A stretch of 64,000 nucleotides of DNA. Source: Heterobilharzia americana (lineage: Eukaryota; Platyhelminthes; Trematoda; Strigeidida; Schistosomatidae). Shown here in pieces: positions 55,540 to 64,000 of the stretch. A program made the position numbers and the translations under genes. Location: assembly GCA_944470555.2 (NCBI GenBank), contig OX104129.1, positions 49,075,998 to 49,139,997 on the forward strand, in the 5' to 3' direction. Every line of letters begins with the position of its first letter. The stretch's first letter is position 1. The notes beneath the pieces are model-generated. The model did not search any database. It saw only the letters and a program-made list of their open reading frames with translations, and had not been told where the DNA came from.

Positions 55540-56290
55540 AGCCTAAATAGGTGTCTAAACATTAATGAACCACTAGATATCCGACTTTGGTTCCCCCTCA
55601 GTCATCACTACTAATCGATTGACAGTTACTTATCCAACATCTAACTAACATGCTTGACATCAAATGTATACGCGTGGCAATATGTCACCCTATTTCTATT
55701 GGAATGGTGGAAGGCCTACACAGACAACTTAAAGTAGCACATACTGCTGCTCTGTAGATAATAACTCGCCAACTGAACTAGATTTGGTACTGCTTAGTAT
55801 TCAAGCCACCTTCAAGAGAGATCGTAGTTTTTTCAGATCAGAAGTAGTCCATTAGATGACATTATGGTTATCCGGAGAATTTTTCAACGCGAATAATGAA
55901 TTCCCGTTCCATAGGGCTAACTATGGTCAACTACGAACAAAGCACTTGGACAGGTTGGATATACCACTTCCTTGAGCACAGTTTCGTCCATCTCATTTCA
56001 GCTGGTTTACAAGTCACACTTTTATCAGAAGGAATGACCTCCAGGGATCTCTGTAACCAGCCCACTATAGTCCGTACAGAATCTTGAGTAGAAGTGATAA
56101 AGTCATTACTATCGACAAATTCAGAAAGGTAGATGCTTTTTTCATCGATCGAGTGAAGCATGTTAGCAAAGATATCATATCAGTCCAAACTTTAGCAAGT
56201 GAAACTACTGCAGAGAAGCGTGAAAGAGTTACCAGATCAAGTAGAAGAGTTCACTGGCCGATGCGCTACATGTATGTAATCACGATTTGA
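55540..56290 (+). pseudogene. Gypsy integrase relic (forward)
   Basis: HPISIGMVEGLHRQLKVAHT (about 55690-55740) is the HPxSNGxVERFHRxLK block carrying the catalytic Glu. The end (VITIDKFRKVDAFFIDRVKH, then TRSSRRVHWPMRYMYV, about 56105-56270) matches the TRSGRxVxWP tail of CsRn1-like pol. Stops break it between. It corresponds to the reverse relics at 42190-42720 and 63360-63890 and begins about 100 bp beyond the end of the gene copy 3 upstream homology. Confidence 0.65.
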
Positions 56291-59200
56291 TTATTGCTTC
56301 ATTCAGGCTGTAATTTCTGTATCATATTGACATAAAGCTCACTTTACACTAATAGACACTAGTAATGCACACTAACTTATTCCTTTACAACCTCTCTCAA
56401 ATAGTTATCATTTACGGCCTGAGGAACGTAGGTTAGTTCTCACTTCTGAATATTCTTTCATTAGTTTTCATGATTACTAACTATAACAGCTTCCTAACTC
56501 AGTAATCAACTTTAAAAGTTACTAACTATCGCATTCTGGTGTATTACTACTGACCATGACCGTTTTGTCATTTCCATCACGAGTATCTATCTTTTATCTT
56601 TTCCAAAGAAATAACTGTCTTATTTCATATTTCAGTGTTCAGGTGAGCGAATCAGATTGCCTACTCCATGTAACTGTATTCAGATATTCCACGTATCAGT
56701 ATTACATTGATATTGAAACAATTTTTTCATAGACACGGAATATCAAGCAACTCAAATAATTACATCCTTTCAAATCTCGCAGCATTCGGCTTTCGACTAA
56801 TCTGTTGTTATCGTTTGTTTTGATAGTACCTTTTGGTTAGAATAAGACTATTAGAATTTTGGTCGAACAGTGTTGTTAACCACCGGCGCTATTTGTATTC
56901 AAGTTGTAATTCATATGAAAATATAACCTTTCCTTATTCATGGGCACAAAAGTAGCGGCTGGACTCCTGAGTAAACATTTTTGGATTTCTATCTCGTAAT
57001 CTTCGTGGGTTATATAATCTACTAACGAATATATTACAACTTGTGACCACAGAATTATTTATTCCATTAGCAGATCTAGCTGCTGCCGCAATCACTTCCG
57101 TTAAAATATTATCGATAAACAACTGTGTGGTGCGAAAGATGAACGGGAATCGACTCTAATCTGGCACTGGTCAGGTAAAATTCTGATCTGATAATCAAAA
57201 GTTTATAATTATGATTTCATATTTATATTTTCGCTGATATATCACCTGTGAGTGTCCAGTCACAAGAAAGCAATTCAGTTCGCCATCTAGGAGAACTACA
57301 AATATTCTGAAATGCAGAAAGGTTTAGTTCGTTGGTTGACACAAAGATATGTTGATATGACAGGATGAAATAAAAATCCTATTCAATACAACCTCACATT
57401 GTGAAGATCAGCTGAGTTGAAAGATTATGACCACTGCTTCTTGACAAACTGAGACATCTTTGCACAGATGTTGATTATACCATCCAACAGGTATCGACTA
57501 CATAAAAACAACACAAATTGTACTCTGTAATCAACAAACACATATACAGATTTGTCTTCATGGATAGTGTGTGATTAATAGTACATAGCATATGTCGAGT
57601 GGCATCTGAGGGCGAACGAAATGCGACAGTTAACGTGAGACAGTGTAGTCATCAGTAATGCTATCAATGATTCACAGTCGAGACGACCTTATTGAGAAAA
57701 CTGTGCATAACGCAGTCACCATCTGGCGATGAGAACAATCCCATAACTTAGCTATCATTTATTTGCAGTGCCGCTTCGTGAATAAACCTGGATAATTCCA
57801 ATATCCGCATGTAGTTGTCTCTCAAGCGATTCTTGTTAGTCAACATGTCATGACGGAGTTTTCAGAGATATCGTGATATGTATTTCGTAAGATTCAATGG
57901 TAGGCAGATATAGTGAACGGAATGTACAGTTTGTGAATAAACTCATTTCAGGAAAAACTGTCTCTGAAATGTTTGTTATTGTTATCGGAATAGGAATTAT
58001 TAAATCATGGGCAATGTGCAAGGATGTGATGACGATGATGAAACTCAATGAGTTTCTTTATTTTTCAGCAAATACAAATTAAATGTATATAGAAATGAAG
58101 CACTTTTGGATTGCCTCAATGTTTATAAGGGATATTTGCTGACGTTGAACGTCATTGGCTTGTCGATGGAAGTTAACAATCAGTCATTTTTGCAACTCAA
58201 TCCTGGGAGAGGATAAAAGACCTTGAGAAAGATGGCGAAAAATAGTGGTGTCTCTCAAGATAATTAGACTCTTCACGTCAATCAACCCAGATATATCCAA
58301 AGAAACAATGGAAATCCTTCTCATTAGTGACCTGGATCATCAAAACTATGTGAAATTTACTTCTTGAAACTTGGTAGAACTAATTAGCCTATATCTCACA
58401 ACATACTTCTCCTCCACTGAAACCATCTAAAATCGAACCACATGAACAGCAGCTGGCTCACCATAATTGGGACTGATCGTTGAAGCATTGACTCACAGAT
58501 AACAATCAATGATCATTGCAGTAAACGAACCGAACATTTGGATTCGTCACTTCATCAACACTCCTGTAGTTATCAAAACAAGTGAATTGCTAAACGCATT
58601 CAGTGTTATCGATCAAACGTGTGAATGTGTTCAGATGACAAAAGAAGGAGAGGAAAATGGAGACAACATTCATAGACATGTTTATCAGCAGGACATATGG
58701 TGAAACCCCACAGATCCACATGTACAAGGAGTTGACACAATCAGATCATATGTTCAACAACAAAATAAACACCCTGTAGCTCAAAATACGGATTTTGCAA
58801 AACCGCTCTAATACGAAGGGGTCAGTCAAATGGAAATAAACCAAACAAATCAAGCACGTGACATTTGACCATAAGGATGGTTAAAGGGATAACAACAATT
58901 ATATACGGCAAACACAAATGAAAACGGCCGACAGGTAATCCTTACGTACAAGTCAATAACGCTCAACGTCGGAAGAAAATCTTTCATAAACATTCATTAA
59001 ATTTAAGAATGCTTCATCTCTGTATGAATTGAGTGCTGACGAAGTTGTCTAACCTGGTGATGAAGTGTTCATGAGTACACCAGTAAGCTCGGAGAATACA
59101 AAACAGTTATTGTGCTCATCCTGAGCTTCAAATCCTCTCCGCTGTCTCAGTCAACAGAAAATCTTCGAACTTAGAAAACGCTTCTGATGCAACTTGACTG

Positions 59201-59783
59201 GATAACAACTTGCGGTTGCCACATGCTTGCCAAAGCATTTATTACCTTCTAACCCGGCTATAAAATTAATGAAATGTAACACAGCTGTCTTCTCTTCTTG
59301 GTCCACTGATGCTAAATATATCTATCTGTTCTTGAAAGTATATAGAAACTGATAAATCATGCCAACAACACAGAACATATAAATTTATTATTAATGACAG
59401 CAACAGCTTCTGCATCAAGGTCATCTACCGCTATCATGAATGGAACACTCTGAATTAGAAATATGATGAAATCAAAGTGTGTCAAATTTCCCTTCATATC
59501 ACACCTCAACCTGAAATTCCACTCGGCTGACTGAAATGTAACACCGTCACACTAACTTTGGATTCAGCGTTTAGGTCAGAAGCCGTTATGTAGACAAAAA
59601 CTGGCTTCGCAATATTTGCAAAAGTATATGCGAAGTTTGCTGTTGTTTGCAGAAAAGCAGCTCTATCAACTTTACAGATGCCTACTCACAACAGTGGTAC
59701 AGAATATCTCATACAACAAGAGACTTAGGTAAGGACGTAGCTATCAATGAATGACCAGTCCTCAGAAAATTACAGTGAATTTT
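56291..59783. other. No gene recognised
   Basis: Long AT-rich stretch. 57870-58060 resembles 46680-46830 on the opposite strand (a shared IGIxKxW-type reading). Frames of about 60-80 codons (56934, 58509, 59747) show no domain. Confidence 0.45.
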
Positions 59784-61930
59784 GTATTATTGAAATTGTT
59801 TTCCCTTGCGTTCGTAGTGGAACATCAGGCTTCAGTAGCACGCCTCCACTGCACTCTGTTCACTGCAGTCTATTGAACCCCACTCCCCCACTGCCCGGGG
59901 GCTTTTATTTCTTAATTACACGATCTCCTCCAAGTCAACCACGCCTCCGACGCCCAACTCATCGTTTCCCATTCGGGTTCCACTCAAGGGCTTGACAGTT
60001 GATGTACCCAAATCGGTCTTCTCAGTGTGTGTGCGATCCAGGCAAATCCAATCCATCTCCACTTTCTACAGCACATTCGTTGGACGACGGGTTCTCAGTT
60101 AGTTCGTTCCCAGGCCACAGTAACTTCTTGCTTATTCTTATCATTCTGGCCATGTGATCTGACCTTCAGTATGGAGTGAGCGTAGGCGGAAGCTGTTCAT
60201 GAATATCTGTAGTTTGTTGGAAGTGCTTTTCGTGACGCACCAAGTTTCCGAAGCATCACATAGAAGCACTGACTTTACATTAGTGTTGAATATCCCGATC
60301 TTGTTCACGCTTTACGCTGAATGCAGAGCAGTATATCTCCACACCGATTTCAGGTTAATGAAGGCCTGTCTTTCTGTCTTTCCGATCCTGGCTGCTTTGA
60401 CATCCTCATCTGTGCCACCGCTTGTAGTCGAAACGATGCTGCCTAGGTAGGTGGGTAGGTGAACGAGACTCCTTCCTTTAGGTTTCTCCCATTGATGGTG
60501 ATTGGTACTTGTTGTTGGTTGGTTGGTTGGTTGGGTATCTTCATCACTTCTGTCTTCTCCACATTCACTTGAAGTCCAACCTTCACTGCTGCTTCTTCTG
60601 CCAACTTGTTAGCTTTCGTCTGTAGATCTTCGAGTTTGTGCCACAAGACATTGGACAGAAATCATGATCGGCAGCGAAGTCCAAATCTTCTTCTATTGTC
60701 TTTTCATCGGTAAAACAGCGTATGCCCATCTTCTCGCTCCTCACAGTTGTCTGTTGCATGATCCAGTCCAGTCCAGTACAGTCGACCACAATCAGGAAGA
60801 GCATCGGTGATAGTAGACGGCAGCCTTGTCTTACTCCTGTCTTCACTTCATTTCACTTCACTTCAAAGGCATCACAGACCTTTCCATTGTGAATCACTCG
60901 GCATGTGGCCTGATCATATAGCATATAGCAGCTGTTGAATGAGGTTTGTGGCACTAAAACCGTAGTGTTGAAGCAGCTGCCTGCCAAATTACTTCTTGGT
61001 CAACGCTGTCGAAGGCTTTTTCAAAGTCGATAAAGTTGAGGTAGAGTTGAGTTGAATTGGGTTGGGTTGAGTTGACTGCCATTCTACTCTCTGTTCTATG
61101 ATGATGCGGTGGTGGTGGTATTGTTCGACTCAAGAGTTCTTTGAAGTGGTCAGATCACAATTTCTTCTCTTCCTTCCCTTTGGTAACCACGTTCCCTTCA
61201 CTATCACTCACCAGTTTCATCTGAATTGATCTCTTCCCAGATAGCAACCTGGTCATTTGATATAGTGTTGTCTCGTCGCTGCTACCAGCCGGCAGCCTGT
61301 TCTGCTTCACTTGCCAGTGTGTCGTAGAAGTGTCTTTCGTCTGTGTGCGCACTCTTCTTCACTTCTTTGTCCAGTGTAGTGTTTTGTAGATTGTATTCAG
61401 TTCCTCTTCTCTTTGTGCATCTTTGCACTGCATTTCACTGTTTCATCTTCTGCTTCACCTTCACCATCACCACCATCACCGTCACCGTCACCGTCACCAT
61501 CACCATCTTACTCTCCCTGTTCTATCAGCTCCCATGTGTCCGTCGAGATGCATTCCTTGTCTTGCCTCTTCTTCTTCCTTCCAACACGGTTGTGCAGGTC
61601 GCTCTCCACATAGCTTTCAAAGACTTCCAGTGTTCTTCCACACAGGTTTCTTCAGGGATGTTGCTCAATGTCTCCCATTTTGTTCTGATGTCTGGCTGAC
61701 GTGAAGATGTCCTTTGTAGTTTCGTCCTTCAGTTCAGTTTTTGGTCTGAGTGTTGAACTTGAACTGTGGTTGTCTATCACCAACTTCTGTGAAGACTTTC
61801 ACCTTGATTTGAAGTAAGGTTTCTTGCCCTAGTTAGTGAGTGGTGTGAACCTACATCTGCTCCCGCTCCCGCTCTGATCTGATCTTGTGTCCAGTAGGCT
61901 GCGTCTCCATTTTCTTGAGGTTGAGATAGA
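59784..61930 (-). mobile_element. RTE-like element, copy F (reverse)
   Basis: Reverse complement of the A/E type, from an (ATT)-containing 3' end at about 59784 to the endonuclease at 61930. It shares the short minisatellite (61456-61507) and the RT deletion with copy E, but carries GAAATGAAG at about 60845-60870 as in copy B and has its own 3' end. This mixture suggests gene conversion between copies. It is fused at 61930 to the upstream region of gene copy 4. Confidence 0.82.
61456..61507 (-). repeat. Short GGTGAY minisatellite in RTE copy F
   Basis: About eight to nine hexamer units in reverse, CACCAT/CACCGT on the plus strand. Confidence 0.9.
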
Positions 61931-62197
61931 ATGGATCACAATTATTTTCCAAATGCATGAAATGTTTGAGGTATAAAATGAATATCCATATTTTGGCAAA
62001 TCAGAATATTAAAGAAACAATTTTCGGTAGCGTCAGCTGATGCTTATGGTCATTCAATGGTTTGCCGAATCATGTCCATTATTTCTGCTCGAACAATGTG
62101 ACTATGAACAATGGATTACACTAAACAGAATAACACCAAAGTCAATCGATCCCTTTACTTTGTCAACATTTTGTCACATAAATCGTTGTCATTATCA

Positions 62198-62198
<1 letters not shown>

Positions 62199-62264
<66 letters not shown>

Positions 62265-62289
62265 TATATATATAGATATATATATATAC
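62199..62289. repeat. Long (TA)n microsatellite upstream of copy 4
   Basis: About 45 TA units with two TAGATA interruptions, at the site homologous to the short repeats of copies 1-3. Confidence 0.92.
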
Positions 62290-62510
62290 ACGCACAAGGA
62301 AATCGAAATATGTGCAAACACATTCATGAGTGGTGCGGAAACAATCTGAAGCATTTGCTTGTCCGTGTTTTGATCTTGTCGACTATTCGAAACAAATATC
62401 GAAATAACAATATTCGCCTACACAGAGGACAATAATTCAATCATTCTCAACATGAAACACAATTGGACGGCAAAAGTGCAATGGTATACTAACAGTGTTA
62501 GCCCTTAGAG

Positions 62511-62518
62511 TATATAAG
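62511..62518 (+). promoter_or_regulatory. TATA box of copy 4
   Basis: TATATAAG in the same context as the other copies, 47 nt before the ATG at 62565. Confidence 0.6.
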
Positions 62519-62625
62519 GAGGACAATTGTTAGTTAGCATTACAAGTCCACAGTCGACATCAAAATGCACGTAAGTTGACAACAGATGACTATGTATGCA
62601 ACCACATGGAGGAATGATTTCAACT
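62519..62625 (+). pseudogene. Small secreted-protein gene, copy 4 (promoter and exon 1 only)
   Basis: Leader, ATGCAC (62565-62570), donor gtaagt and the first 55 nt of intron 1 match copy 2. Homology stops at about 62625, before the signal-peptide exon, so no family protein can be made. The promoter and donor are intact and could drive a chimeric transcript into the following sequence, although no plus-strand exon is evident there. Confidence 0.7.
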
Positions 62626-62731
62626 CAACTAGTGTCTTCATACTGAAGTTGGTGCTGATGATGTCGTCTAGGAAGGCGATGAAAGCTTCACGATCCAGCG
62701 CAGGGAACACAATACAGCCAAGACCTTCCAC
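62626..62731 (-). pseudogene. Coding-like exon fragment of an unknown gene
   Basis: Directly after a good acceptor on the minus strand (TTTGTACCTCAG, ending at 62732), the frame reads VEGLGCIVFPALDREAFIAF, then LDDIISTNFSMKT, and is cut at the copy 4 junction. The composition is that of a conserved globular protein and the codon use is more GC-balanced than the surroundings. I do not recognise the family. It looks like a host exon caught in the duplication breakpoint. Confidence 0.45.
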
Positions 62732-62774
62732 CTGAGGTACAAATATTCTCCAGAATTCAAATCGATGTTTACCG

Positions 62775-64000
62775 AACAAACTGCATTTCACAGGACACCT
62801 CTAATGAGACATATTGTGGAGAATTGCTTCACTGAATTTTTAACTGTGTGGGAATTCATCAGTTTTAGATGAATAATATTCAAAATGATGTGGTGGTAAT
62901 TGGTGACCCTGTGAAATACTTCCGTCATTTTCAGTGACAAAGAACCTGTGGTTCGCTGCATTAGTTTTTCAGCATGCCAGATAACACACCTTAGAATATG
63001 CAGATGATCAACTTTCACCTCTTGGTTTGTGATTTAATGTTCCACTAGGTGTGAACGTAAATAGCTGGTAGAATGACAATAAACTGTGTATGATTGCGAA
63101 ATGATTATTGAGTGAGTTGTCTTGGAAACTGTATGTAAACAACTGAGTGATGATTTTGCGTAATCTGTGAGTAGAACGGAAGGCAGAATGGAACGACGGA
63201 GTGCGTTTTGGATGGGTGAGGCTTGAGACGGTGAAAGCAGAAGGGTTACATTGGCTCTCTTTTCTATACAAAGCTGTTGGTTTTTTATGCATGTAGCCAT
63301 AGCTTTCGCCAAGCAATCGAGACAAACACATTTCTTCTTCGACAATTACCTTTAACCATGCAGGAAGGCGGCTTGAATCCTGAGCAGTACGAAACCTAGT
63401 TCTGTTGGCGAGTTATTATCTACAGAGCAGCAGTATGTGCTACTTTAAGTTGTCTGTGTAGGCCTTCCACCATTCCAATAGAAATAGGGTGACATATTGT
63501 CACGCGTATACATTTGAGCCAAGCATGTTAGTTAGCTGTTGGGATAAGCAACTGTCTATCTGTGCACGTCGATTAGTAGTGATGACTGAGGGGGAACCAA
63601 AGTTGGATATCTAGTGGTTCAATAATGTTTTGACAGCTATTTAGGCTGAAATATATGGCAATAGAACAGTGACCTTACTCGGAAGCTAATCGACTTATGC
63701 ATGTAAGAAGATAGTTGAAAGCATTGGAAAGTGATGGTAGTCTTACTATATTTATATGGATATGCTGAAATCTGGTAGCGGGCGTAATAAACTGGTCAAG
63801 TGAAGTTTTGGTGTGACGATGAATTTTTATTCTTTGACATTCAAACATGTTGGCATCCAATGTTTTACTTGAGGACTGATATATGGTCAAATTAACCTTT
63901 CATTGATCAGCCTAATCGCAGCGCTGATAACATGATACTTTATGCAGTTTATCGAGCACTGTATGTCTAGTTGCTTGAGGAACAAATGGACGTTGTTTTC
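62775..64000. repeat. Duplicated block (copies at 38.8, 39.4 and 41.8-42.8 kb)
   Basis: 62775-62940 matches 38781-38955; 62961-64000 is nearly identical to 41791-42830 and runs off the window. It includes the dispersed unit (63055-63360) and the integrase relic. Confidence 0.9.
63360..63890 (-). pseudogene. Gypsy integrase relic (reverse), 63-kb copy
   Basis: Near-identical duplicate of 42190-42720, with the same blocks (CQRIKIHRHTKTSLDQF; HIHINIVRLPSL; YLLTCISR) and the same losses. Confidence 0.65.

Noticed and set aside
58800..59250. Possible gypsy integrase C-terminus (GDEVFMSTP-like reading)
   Set aside because: Only one short motif-like match with stops on both sides; not enough to call.
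62163..62435. Tyr-Ile repeat ORFs
   Set aside because: Translation of the (TA)n microsatellite.

Overview
The window is repeat-dense, AT-rich animal DNA with spliced genes, and it looks like a digenean fluke, most likely a schistosome-type blood fluke. The basis is CsRn1-type Ty3/gypsy elements with a CHCC gag motif, SR2-like RTE non-LTR elements, CR1/Jockey-like reverse transcriptases, and a small secreted-protein gene built from very short exons like schistosome micro-exon genes (MEGs). Species and MEG family cannot be named from the sequence alone.

1-16.3 kb is a nested transposon stack. A decayed CR1-like element lies in three pieces (about 791-881, 9589-11017, 16128-16312). It was split by a forward CsRn1-like LTR element (882-9588, 384-bp LTRs) and by a reverse one (11018-16127, 248-bp LTRs, CTGG target duplication). 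The first LTR element was itself hit by a reverse-strand CR1/Jockey-like LINE (5683-8696) flanked by an unusually long 188-bp duplication. 17.5-19.4 kb holds a reverse gypsy pol relic of another lineage, followed by a solo-LTR-like sequence at 19.48 kb.

19.7-26.1 kb is mostly featureless, apart from a decayed exon (24600-24760) of the small-gene family and a coding-like 48-codon ORF (25787-25933, minus).

26-64 kb is a mosaic of segmental duplications containing a small putative secreted-protein gene. Copy 1 (minus, 29.7-31.3 kb) and copy 2 (plus, 35.1-36.6 kb) are head to head. Copy 3 (minus, 53.4-54.9 kb) and copy 4 (plus, promoter and exon 1 only, 62.5 kb) form a second head-to-head pair. 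Each has a TATA box, a two-codon first coding exon (ATGCAC) and a gtaagt donor. In copies 1-3 a signal-peptide exon, micro-exons of 27 and 52 nt and a terminal exon follow. Copy 2 reads in frame through five predicted exons (97 aa). Copies 1 and 3 have a 1-nt insertion in exon 2 and a lost exon-3 acceptor, but skipping exons 3-4 restores the frame (71 aa). Another diverged last exon lies at 48641-48740.

Around these copies are RTE elements (26.1-29.3, 39.9-41.4, 41.5-41.8, 43.15-46.5, 50.9-53.0 kb plus; 59.8-61.9 kb minus), gypsy reverse-transcriptase and integrase relics, a solo LTR with a GCTC duplication (49869-50292), and microsatellites in the gene promoters. No intact autonomous element, rRNA, tRNA or CRISPR array was found.
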